Source: Obelidium mucronatum
Taxonomy: Eukaryota > Chytridiomycota > Chytridiomycetes > Chytridiales > Chytriomycetaceae
Length of the DNA stretch: 64,000 nucleotides
Assembly (NCBI GenBank): GCA_025765595.1
Contig: JAIVFH010000047.1
Span: forward strand, 191,660-255,659
Direction of reading: 5' to 3'
Shown here: piece after piece, positions 33,401 through 45,300 of the stretch
Layout: each line of letters starts with the position of its first letter
Position numbering within the stretch: the stretch's first letter is position 1
Program-made: the position numbers and the translations under genes
The notes under the pieces: generated by a model
Database searches by the model: none
What the model saw: the letters and a program-made list of their open reading frames with translations, nothing else
What the model was told of the DNA's origin: nothing

Positions 33401-34612
33401 AAACTTCAATTTCCCCTGACAACAAACGATTCAAATCTTGAGCAACATCCTTGCTGTCAAATGTAGCTAAACAAAACATTCAAAGTTAGAGCAAATTATG
33501 TTCAGGCTTGAAAACAACGAGCTAACATCTTTTACGGGACGTTACTACAATCCCACAACGGTCTAAAATCGCCTTCAACTTTCTTCCTTCATAGCTTGAG
33601 TCGTCGTCAGGAATGATACATTCCTTTACGCTCAATTGAATCAAAATAGACTGGGAAGAAAGTGTATCAAATGACGGGTCCCAAGAACCACCAATGAAAT
33701 AATTACTTCAAAGTTCGAAAAGGTATCATTGTCAACGAATTCTGAAATTCCAATCACATGCATGGTGGCGGCGTCAGTGTATGCGAGGCCGATTATCTGG
33801 ACGGATTTCAGTGAGCAACGTCAACTAGCATTTACAAACAAAGACCTTTTGTTCTCCTTTCATTCCTGGCTTCACGGCAAGGACAACAGGAGATGACATA
33901 ATTTGGTTGTTGTTGGTGAACAACAAATCTTCCAAGCTGTTCAAATTTCCGGGAGACGCCTACGGTTGCGAAATACGTCATTATAGGCCTGACTAGAGCC
34001 TATACCACCAAAACAATAGTACCCATTTGCCAAGACTGAACGACTTTGAGTTTTTTCCATCGTTTTCCCAAATTTCCACGCGTTTCTGCTTCACGAGGAG
34101 CAAGTCCCGCATCAAGGAAATCGAGTTGAGTTTCGAGATACTGACGTATGGAATTCCGTTCGTTTTTGCATCTCCTGAGAAACGGTGGGTAAGTGTCATG
34201 CTTGGCACACAACAAAACTGTCGCAAACCTCCCCAGTACTTGATAACAGAAGAAGTTTTAAAAATGTATTCAGCGACAAAGAGAGCATCGTCGCCGTGGG
34301 CTGTGTAGTAGTCCTGGAAGGTGCTAGTTTTGGACACAGTTCATGCCAACATTCGCTCTGCTTACCCCTCCAGCTCGTTCAAACAAGCGAACGGTATCAT
34401 CTGGTTTCTAGAGATGCAAGGCAGGAGGTGGTCAGGGTCAGGTTTGCCTGCCATTTCACTCACCTCATCCATCCGCCTGAAAAAGGAACAGAACGCTTGC
34501 TCCGATGGCTTATCTGCAATACACCAACCAATGCTTAAACAACTTGCAGGGACCTCCGATGATGCTTACCAATCGCAACCTCAGGACACTTTGGCTTTGT
34601 TTCGTCACTCAT
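30413..34612 (-). CDS. MSH2: DNA mismatch repair ATPase MSH2
   Basis: MSH2 pairs with MSH6 or MSH3 to recognise mismatches and loops. I followed 27 exons, from 34612 ([13 protein letters not shown]) to 30413, each ending at a spliceable donor and acceptor and together giving about 935 residues, the usual MSH2 length. Family blocks seen: [63 protein letters not shown], Walker [51 protein letters not shown] and FATHFHEL, then the helix-turn-helix and [14 protein letters not shown]. Introns are about 42-80 nt. The intron density is far higher than in the neighbouring dynein gene. It is tandem with XPB. Confidence 0.95.
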
Positions 34613-34708
34613 TTTTTTCTTGAGTTTTCTCTGTTTGTCCGAACGCAAAGAATCTCGCAAAGAATTAAAATCAAAGCTCATCAATTGTCGTAGCAGTTTA
34701 TTAGGCTC

Positions 34709-36188
34709 TCAGCAGTTGGCCAAAAACTTGAAACACGTAAAGTTCGGGTTCGAGCAAGTTCCATCAGTGCTACATGGCGGAAACACGCCACAAGTCTCGT
34801 TCACATGATTCCACTGGCCCCCACAGGCGCTTCTCCAGCTCGAGCTGTTTGTAACAGGTCCTTGTGGTCCATATCCAGATCCAATAACTTTTCCATCCAG
34901 GCCATCCCGAACAATCTTGCTGTACCCTGAAAAAGGCTCCGAGCCAGAAGAGACATCATAGAGCGAGATGCCCAGAAATTGAGAATCGGGTAAAACCATG
35001 TTGAGAACCGCCTGAAGCATTCCAGGGTTCAAAAAACCTCCAGAAATTGCAGATGTTTCATCGGAAGCCAGACCAACAGCGATGGGTCCTTTAAAGTATG
35101 TTTTCCAAGTAGCATAGTTGAAATTAAATGGGTAGGCACATATGGGGTTGTTGTAATACTGAATGATAATATAGTCCAAACTGACGGCGGGATTTTGAAT
35201 TACTGGACCAGTGTTGGAGTCAACATTCGCAACATCGTCAGACTGGCACTCGGGAACTATGGAATACTGGGATTTTGGAGAGAGCTTCTTGAGCGTTGTC
35301 AAGAAGGAAACCATTTCTGGAATCCATCCTTCTCCACCAGTCTCGATATCCAACTGCACCCCATTCAAAACGGCATTTCCGAATGGTCTTGGTACAGATG
35401 GGTCGGATGTTCCGTTTAAGAATGCATTGTACCACAGATTGGCGTACAATACCCCGTCGCCTTTCGACCACTTGTACGGAGAGCTCTTGTCTCCCCCAAT
35501 AGCCAAGACAACATGGATTCCCAAAGACTGGCAGTATGTAATATCTCGTCCGATTTGTGCATAGAGAGTCTGGTTTGTGTCGCTCGAAATAACACCACCT
35601 GCTAAAACCTTGTAACGGCCAAAAAAGCCATTACCTGACGGGTTTCCACTTCCTGTCAAAAATGGTCAATACAAAGTCAAGAGTATTGTATAATTCGGGT
35701 GCCAACCGAGATATCCGAAATCAATTTCCCATTGGCCGCCGCCATTCCCAAAGCTATGAAGGAACGCAAGGTTGATCGTATCATAGAGACGAGAATCGCA
35801 ATATACCCTCAGCATCTTTTGTTCTTCTGCTGCTGACGGAGAAGGCCTGGTGCGTGGGCCCAAAGGTCCAACACCATTTGCTGTTTTCAATTTCAATCAA
35901 TTTGGGCTTGGAAGTGATGAAGGAAGGGCACCAACCAACAGCACCCTGGCCCCAGTAGCCGAATAGCATCTTCCGAGAATGGTTTGGCGATGTCGAATTC
36001 GTAGTTGGACCGCCGCTTGCCCCAGTGCCAGTTGTGGCTGACGACGATCCAGTGCCAGACCCTTTGGTAGCGAAATACGCCCCTATGCCTCCTGCTACTG
36101 CCAAAATGACTACAGCAGCTCCTATGAGAATAAATCTGTTGCGACGAGGTGCTGGTGTGTTTTCATTCTGCTTAGCATCTTCATTCAT
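34709..36188 (-). CDS. Membrane-anchored GH18 (class III chitinase-like) protein with altered active-site motif
   Basis: Three exons (36188-35936, 35880-35707, 35652-34709) give 456 residues. A short cytosolic N-terminus is followed by one transmembrane helix (FILIGAAVVILAVAGGIGAYF) and a Ser/Thr/Gly-rich stalk, so this is a type II membrane protein. The GH18 domain starts KMLFGYWGQGAVG, with YDTINLAFLHSFGNG, LGIHVVLAIGGD and LDYIIIQYYNNPIC typical of class III chitinases. The catalytic motif DxxDxDxE reads NGVQLDIE: the last Asp and the catalytic Glu are kept but the first two Asp are Asn and Gln. The C-terminus is Cys-rich (six Cys in about 45 residues). It may be a weak chitinase or a chitin-binding relative; activity cannot be judged. 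Confidence 0.85.
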
Positions 36189-36362
36189 TTTCGAAGATTT
36201 TTTCGTATCACAAGTGACACCAGATTTCGCAAGTGATCGCAATTGGGAGCATTTTATAGCAACTTAGGCCGTGGTGAATTCCTTTGGTGATTCCGACTTG
36301 CTATTGCCCTCTTTGTTTGAGATTTTCATCACCCCCCAAAAGGATTTGTCACTTGACCTACG
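36189..36362. promoter_or_regulatory. 174-bp divergent intergenic region GH18 / dynein
   Basis: Sequence between the GH18 start and the inferred dynein start. No recognised site. The right boundary depends on the dynein start being at 36363. Confidence 0.35.
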
Positions 36363-39300
36363 ATGCAACAGCGAAAGAGGGTGCGATCTTACCCCATTAA
36401 ATACTTCAAGGCCACCTGATGATATTGACCGATGAATTGTGTATTTATGCCTTTAGAAAGCTGGAGATGTTTTGCCCGGGTTGTCGACTCCTGAAACTGC
36501 AAAGGTGCTGGACATCATCAAACACAGGCCGTCTGTGCTTCACGAAATTAAATATTGTATTTGAATAGAGGAACTTGCTGCCAACTGGAACTAGAGGGCG
36601 ATCTTGGGCAAAAGACACGTCTCTTATTCCAAAAGCGATTAGTTCAACGGATAGCCCCTTAGCTATGTTCAACAGAATGCAGCATAGTCTCTTACAACCA
36701 CTTGCCGATGGTCAGATGGATCTTAGTTTATGTATCGTCATGCCTTCTGACGAGTGTTCTCTGAAATAGACCTGAAAGAGCATACTTCGCCTCGCGAACA
36801 TTATTTTCAGAGTCTAGGTTTAAAAGATCAAGAAAAGGGAGCAGGAAAGCTTGCGCAACTTGGAGTTGGTGGAGCTAGAGCAGATAAAGGCGTGAAAAAG
36901 GACAAGGAACACTTCCGAACAAATCTAGTGAATATCGTCATGTATGCCATCGGATTTAATTAATTGGCTTCATACGGTGTGAAAAACTTATTCCGTGATT
37001 GATTGTTCAGGCAAAATCCAAGTCAGTCAGCAGCCAACTTGACAGCAATACCCGACTTTCAACATGAGTCCGATAAAGATACCATGGTTCGACAGCTCCA
37101 TTTTTTTTCAACCACTAGCTCTAATCCCACAGATATTCAGCAACGCTACTATTACTATATATCGAATGGAATTGATACTCAGCATGTTGCTGAAATGGAA
37201 GATGAATGGCTTTCTAATGTTCTCGGACTGTTGTCCGACAATTTAAAGAGCAATCACAAAGGCACAGTTGGATTTTTGTCAAACGAAATGAGAGATGATT
37301 ATCACATGAGTGTGAAAAAAGCGATTGGTTTGCCTTTTTGATTGTTGTAACTTCCAAGTCTGACTTTATTGGCAGTTGATTTCGTTTTGAAGGACCACCG
37401 GCAAAAAAATGACCAAGGAGACGGAAGTGCGGGAAGCGAATTTAGCTTTGTTCAGTTGGGTTTTTGTTTTCGCTGTTCCGTTGTTTGACCCCTCAATTAG
37501 AATTCGCCAATCAACCCCAAGTTGGTCTCAAACCTTTATTCAATCTCAAGAGCGCATTAAATCCAGCTTATTCATTGTAAATCCAACGCTTCTCGCAATA
37601 TCAAAAACTTGGAGCAGCTACAAAGACCTTCGTCTTTTTGACATCGAACCAATTTTAACAAAAGGCGGGGCATTTGAGCTTCGTACATTCAAAACAATGA
37701 TGACACAAAGACTTGAAAAGGCTCATGAAAAAATGATGACAATGTAAGTTGATCCACACACTTGCCTTAATCGCAAATATTGACGCAGTTATGTCAAGAT
37801 GGTATCCAGCGATGCTGAATGCATTCTATCAAGGAAGCAAGAAAAACGAATGGTCTGCAATTCCCACAGAAAGACTTGAAGGATTTTTCCGAACAGTTTC
37901 CTTGATATTATCAGATCAGCTGCGTTATATTGTTGAAGAATCAGTCAAAGACTTTGTAGGAATGTTTGATGGGAGCGTTGTGACGGCTGCCAAAAGGGTT
38001 GAAGGAGGAAAGCCACTCCAATTTGCAGTCAAATTGCTTCTTGATGATGGAAAGCTCAAGTTCGAACCAGCAATGAACGATATTCTCAACACGGTGGAGA
38101 CGCTATTTGACATCCTTTTGACAGCCACCGATCGAATCCCAAAAATTGAAACCCAACTTTTCTCAAATGGAATGGCAACTACCAACATCAACAATAACAA
38201 ACTTGTGACCATGAATGTTAAACCAGACCAATGTATTCGCGTTGCATTTGAGACAACTCTGCCAGCATTCACTGAAAATGCAAGAAACACCCTTCGTTCA
38301 AACCTACAACGACTTTTTGAAGCCCCAACACAATATGCTTCTGAATTTGACAGACATAAACCATTGATTCTGAGAACGCTTGATGCAGAAGTCACGGACT
38401 TCTTGAGTGTTGATCAAACACACGACAGAATGGCAGATGTGAGTTATTATTTGTCCCATGCCTGAATCTTAATTCAATGAAAATACATAGGAAGTGAAAC
38501 GATATCGCCACACTGCAACCGTTCTTATTAATAGTGCATATCCGTTTGTTGTCGGCTTTCCATTGATTGAACTACATTGTGATGACCTAATTCACGACTT
38601 GTCCGACCGCTCAATGCAACTCGCGAATCGAGTTTTAGAAAAAATGGCATTTGATAATAGGGTGATAAATCAACAGTTGAGAGCTTCAGATTATTTGTTT
38701 CTGTGGGGTGTCGCTTATATTTCACTTCCAGAATTTGTCAACAGTTTGAGGAAATTGCAACAAACCTTTTGGCCATTCCGAACACCGTGGCGGATATGGT
38801 CAATTTGCAAAAATGCCTTGACACCAGTCGAACTGTGTCAATGAAAATGTTGGATGAATCTGTTGACGATGCCAAAAAGAGGCAAGATACCCAAAACCCC
38901 TAATTTTTTGTTCTAATACAACTATTTTTAGATTAAATTTCATGATATCTTATTCGGAGCTTCGGCGGGAAGATTGCGATTTGAATAGTATTTTATTCAG
39001 TTGGCCCCAAAGAATGATGCCCATTTTTGCTGATGGAGATAGCATTCTCCAGAAATCTCGTCAATCAATACAAGAGGAATTAAAGACTCGCAGGGAGAAG
39101 CTATATGTCGAAGTTGATGGCTACTCAAAGCAAATTGAAGAATACCATACTTTCTCAGACTACACAGAATTGACAAGATATCTGAAGTCCGCTCAAAAGC
39201 TTCAGAGCAAAATGGACAATGCAAACGAACGCATTATTGGCTTTAATGGCGAGGAGGTTATGTACGGTTGGGAAGCTACTCCATTCCCTATCTTGGCAGA

Positions 39301-42300
39301 TGCTATGACTGCCTTAGCTCCCTTCTTAAGCGTCTATCAGACTTCGGTTGACTTCCAACGGTGTTACCATCTTTGGATGACTGGACCTTTCTTAAAACTT
39401 GATCCCGAAGTCGTTGAATCAGAAGTGTCGAATATGTGGCGAACAATGTTCAAATTGACAAGTACATTTGAAAACGACCCATGTCCTCTTGAGATTTGTG
39501 AAATCACCAAAGAGCAACTTGAGCGATTCAAGATTCATCTTCCACTTATCAGCACTCTTTGTAATCCTGGTTTGAGAGATCGACACTGGAGGGATATTTC
39601 ACAAGTTGTTGGATTCAGATTCCAGCCGGATGAAAGCACCAGCTTGAACTATGTTCTCGAAAGAAATTTATCAGAGTACATGGATCAACTGGAACGAATC
39701 AGTTCTGTCGCAACGAAAGAATATTCGTTTGAAAAGGCTCTTCAAAAAATGTATTCTGAATGGCAAGCTGTGGAGTTAGGAACAATCGACTACCGTGATA
39801 CTGGAACCCAGATTTTAACTAGTTTAGATGAAATTCAGACACTATTGGATGATCACATTGTCAAAACGCAAACAATGCGTGGATCTCCATTTATCAAATC
39901 TTTTGAGGAAGAAGCTAGGTCATGGGAGGAACGGCTTGTTACAATACAAGTAAGTAATTTCGTAGGCCCTTCGTAAGGCTGACAGGTATTTTTCATTAGG
40001 AAATTCTTGATGAGTGGCTCAAAGTACAGTCAACATGGCTGTATTTGGAACCCATTTTCAGTTCAGAGGATATTATGCGCCAAATGCCTGCCGAAGGAAA
40101 ACGCTTCACCGCTGTCAACAAAACATGGAAAGATGTCATGGCTCATACGGCTCTTGATCGTAGGGTGCTTTACGTTACAGCTCTTCCAGGGCTACTCGAC
40201 AAGTTGCGCGAGAGTAACAGCGATTTGGAGCTCATTCAAAAGGGATTGAACCAATACCTCGAATTGAAGAGACTCTTTTTCCCTCGATTCTTCTTCTTAT
40301 CAAACGACGAAATGTTGGAAATTTTGTCTGAGACACGTGATCCTTTGCGAGTTCAGCCTCACCTTAAAAAGTGCTTTGAAGGAATCAATAGTCTTGAATT
40401 TGATGGAAACTTGGACATCAAGGGAATGTATAGTGCTCAGAAAGAGTACATCAAGTTCTCAACGAGCGTTTCTACCGCTGATGCCGCTGGAGCTGTTGAA
40501 AAGTGGCTTCTTGATGTGGAAAAAATGATGCTAGTCAGCTTAAGGGAAGTATGCGCTAGCGCTCATACGGCGTATCAAAATACACCTCGTGAGAAATGGG
40601 TTCTAGAATGGGCTGGTCAAGTAGTCATCGGCGTAAGCTCGATTTTTTGGACAAAAGAAGTGGAATTCGTTTTGATGGAAGGGCGCCAACACGGCTTGAA
40701 GAAATACCTCGAGCTGAGCACTGAAAGATTGAACAAAATTGTAGAACTCGTTCGTGGAAATCTCACGAAATTGGGACGAATTTCGCTCGAAGCTCTCGTA
40801 GTTGTAAGTTGCTAGCTTGTTAAAAATGACTGCCTCTAAGCGGATCCTGTATAGATTGATGTGCATGCTCGAGATGTGATTGCCAAATTGGACGAAGAAA
40901 AAGTATCTGCGGTATCGGAGTTCGGCTGGCTCAGCCAATTGCGATATTACTTTGAGAAAGAAACTGGAATTACCGTTAAAATGATAAATTCTGTACAGCA
41001 ATATGGTTACGAATACCTGGGAAATACAGGTCGTCTCGTTATCACCCCGTTGACTGACAGATGTTACCGAACCTTATTTGGAGCATTGCAACTTAACTTA
41101 GGAGGAGCTCCAGAGGGACCTGCTGGTATTGAGTTATTGAAGTGTTATTTTTCACTTATGTGTTTCTTCTTCAGGAACGGGGAAAACTGAATCTGTGAAA
41201 GATTTGGCCAAAGCGTTGGCAATGTTTTGTGTTGTATATAATTGCTCGGATGGTTTGGACTATATTGCGATGGGTAAATTTTTTAAGGGACTGGCATCTG
41301 CTGGTGCCTGGGCTTGTTTCGATGAGTTCAATCGAATTGACCTTGAAGTGTTGTCCGTGGTGGCACAGCAAATTCTTACCATTCAGAGAGCCAAGGCCGC
41401 CAAGCTCGAAACTTTTGTTTTTGAGGGAACAGAATTGACTCTAAAACCAGTTGCGAATTGTTTTATCACTATGAACCCCGGTTATGCTGGAAGATCTGAG
41501 CTCCCAGATAACTTGAAGGCTCTTTTCAGGTACCTGCGATTTTTTTACGTTTTCCGAGTATATTATTTAACATATTTGACTTTCATAGACCGGTGGCAAT
41601 GATGGTAAGTTCTACTGAAATGATATCGCCATCTTCTTACTTTTTGAGCAGGTTCCTGACTACACTTTGATTTCTGAGATTTCTCTTTATTCATTCGGAT
41701 TTATTAATGCACGGAGTCTTGCTGTGAAAATTGTGGCTACTTATCGATTGTGCTCAGAGCAGCTGTCGTCACAGGATCACTACGATTATGGAATGAGAGC
41801 TGTAAAATCTGTCTTGTCTGCAGCTGGTGCTTTAAAACTGAAGTATCCCAATGAAAATGAGAATATTTTGCTACTTCGTTCAATTATGGACGTTAACTTG
41901 GCAAAGTTCCTTTCTCAAGATATTCCTCTGTTTAGAGGTATTACAGCCGATTTGTTCCCAGGGGTAGTTTTACCAACTCCCGACTATGAACGACTGATGG
42001 GTTGCATCCAAACGAATTGTGATAGGATGAATCTTCAAAATGTTCCTTCATTCCTGGAAAAAATTCTTCAGATTTATGAAATGATGCTGGTTCGTCACGG
42101 ATTCATGGTTGTTGGAGAATCTTTCTCTGGAAAGACAGCAGCATACCGTGTATTGCAGAATGCTCTCACGGATTGCGCGAAAATTTCCCCTGAAACGGAT
42201 GTTAAAGTTTTGGTCACTGTTCTTAACCCAAAATCCATAACCATGGGCCAGCTTTATGGGCAGTTTGATCCAATTACCCATGAATGGTCTGATGGTGTAC

Positions 42301-45300
42301 TTGCCTTAACTTTCAGATCTTTTGCTTCTGCTCAAACTCCAGAACGAAAATGGCTGATATTCGATGGACCTGTTGATGCGATTTGGATTGAAAATATGAA
42401 CACCGTTCTTGATGATAATCGAAAGCTGTGTTTAAATAGTGGAGAAATTATTCAGCTTTCTTCTACTATGAGTATGGTTTTTGAAGTACGTGATCTTGCT
42501 GTGGCATCTCCAGGTTTGTTCCATAGTTTTGGTGTCTAGAGCGCTAATTGCTTTTTCAGCTACCGTCAGTCGTTGTGGTATGATTTATATGGAACCTCAT
42601 CGCTTGGGATGGCGAGACACTATTGTTGTTTCCTGGATGAAACGTAACTTGCTGCAAGCACAAGGCCAAAAAATGATTTCCACTTTCATTGACTGGATCG
42701 TCCAGCCTTTGATGACCTACGTTCGAAGGGAATTAAAAGAGTTATCTGAAACCCTGGACACAAATTTGGCCGTTTCAATGCTCAATATTTTTGAGAGCAT
42801 GGTGGATGACTGTCAAAAAACAACAGAAGTGACCAACAAAATGCTTCAAGGCTTCTTTTTATTTTCTGTTGTATGGTCTGTTGGCGCTAGTGTTAATGAT
42901 AAAGGACGGGAGCTGTTTAATCACTTCCTTAAATTCATCTTGACTGGAGGAGATCAACGATATCCAACCCCTGCAAGTTTTGAAGTGGAAGCAAAGTTTC
43001 CAGATGGATCTGTCTATGACTATGTCTTCGATAAAGCAGACGGTGGAAAATGGAGGCCTTGGGTTGATACAATTGATTCTGGGTTTGCAATCCCCCCAAA
43101 AGCGAAGTATGACGACATCATGGTGCCTACGCTAGACACGGCCCGATATTCATTCTTGCTCAAGACTTTGATAACCCACAATCGACCAGTTTTGTTCGTG
43201 GGCCCTACAGGAACAGGAAAATCAATGTATGTCCGGGATACGTTGGTGAATGGGTTGTCAAAAGACATATATATCCCAATATTTGTCACTTTCTCGGCGC
43301 AAACGTCTGCCAATCAAACTCAAAATATAATTGAGTCCAAAATGGACAAAAGGAGAAAGGGAATATTTGGACCTCCTTTGGGAAAGAAGGGCATCATATT
43401 TGTAGACGATCTGAACATGCCAGCCCGAGAAACTTACGGCGCCCAACCACCTATTGAGCTTCTCAGGCAGTGGATGGATCACGATGGATGGTATAATTTA
43501 GCAGAAAACTCGATGCAAGAGTTTGTGGACATTCAGTTTGTGGGAGCCATGGGACCTCCGGGTGGTGGGCGTAACCCTGTTACTTCTCGAGTAAGAAACA
43601 ACAGTTATGAATCGCTTGACTAATTTTTAAATTGCCATAGTTCCTTCGCCACTTCAACACTATTACCATAACCAACTTTGATGACCTTACCCTCGACCGA
43701 ATCTTCAGAACCGTTCTTGATTGGCATTTCACCACCAAAAACTTTTCTTCTGAGCTTGCAAACTTGTCAAAGAATATCATAGATGCGACGCGTGAAATCT
43801 ACAGATCATCAATGGATAATTTACTTCCAACACCAAGGAAATCCCACTATACTTTCAACCTTCGTGATTTTGCGCGAGTCATTCAGGGTATCTTGCTGGC
43901 AAGAAGCGATTTATTCACAGAAGTACCCAAGCTTATTCGGCTCTGGCAGCACGAAGTTTATAGAGTATTTTATGATCGTCTTATTGACGACGAAGATAGG
44001 GCTTGGCTGTTCAAAAAGTGCCAAGAAGTTGTTAAAAGTAAATTCAATCAGGAATTTATATCGGTATTCCGAAAATACGATTCTGACAGCGATGGTGTGG
44101 TGACTGACGAAAACCTTCGGAGCTTGATGTTTGCAACGTTCTACACTGCCAAAGAAGTCAACAAAGCCTACAATGAAATCGATGATTTGAATGAGCTTTC
44201 AGTTTTTATGGATAAGCAACTGAGTGATTACAATGCAATGAGCAAAAAGCCTATGGATCTCGTAATGTTTAGGTTTGCCATTGAACATATTTCTAGAATC
44301 AGTAGAGTGTTGCTTCAACCGAGAGGAAATATTTTACTTGTTGGAGTTGGTGGTAGTGGTCGCCAAAGTTTAACAAGAATGGCAGCTTTCGTAGCAGAAT
44401 ACGAAGTCTTCCAAGTCGAGATCGCGAAAAACTATGGCTTAGAAAATTGGCACGATGATTTGAAAAAGATTTTTAGGTCAGCTGGAGGACTTGGCCGACA
44501 AACCATCTTCTTGTTTTCAGACACACAAATTCAACAGGAAGCTTTCCTTGAAGAAATTAACAATATCTTGAACGCGGGAGAGGTTCCAAATCTATATGCT
44601 CAAGATGAAAAGCAGGAGCTGTTTGAAGTGATGCGAAACAACATGACAGCTCGATCGGGAGATACAACACCCGCTGCGATGTTTCAACTCTTCATTGATA
44701 GATGTCGCGAAAATCTTCATATTGTTCTTTGCATGAGTCCAGTTGGTGAAGCATTTAGAAATCGTTTGAGGAAATTCCCGTCATTGATTAACTGCTGTAC
44801 AATTGATTGGTTTCGCGACTGGCCAGAAGATGCATTAGAGATTGTTGCTGTTAAATTTTTAAGCGATGTTGCAATCGATGATTCAATTAGACCGTCAGTT
44901 GTCTTTATGTGCAAATTCTTCCATGAAAGTGTGCGAAAACTGTCTGAATTATTTCTCAAGCAGTTACGGCGGCACAACTATGTAACTCCAACCTCGTATT
45001 TGGAACTTATTAAAACGTTCAAAAGTTTACTGAGTCTGAAGAGGTCTGCCGTCTTGAAACTGAAATACCGTTACGTCAATGGTCTTGAGAAACTAAACTT
45101 TGCACAAACATCGGTTGCAAAAATGCAAGTGGATCTTGGAAATTTGCAGCCTCAACTCATCGTGACAAAGGAGGAGACTGATAAAATCATGATTCAAATA
45201 GAACGTGAATCAAAAGACGTTTTGGAGACGAAAAAAATCGTCCAAGCCGATGAAGAAGTTGCAAGTAAAACAGCAGAAGAAGCCCGAGCAATGAAGCTTG

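Noticed and set aside
36445..36672. Minus-strand open frame of 75 codons opposite the dynein 5' exons
   Set aside because: The plus strand gives family-like blocks ([14 protein letters not shown]) with matching splice phases; the minus-strand frame is a shadow.
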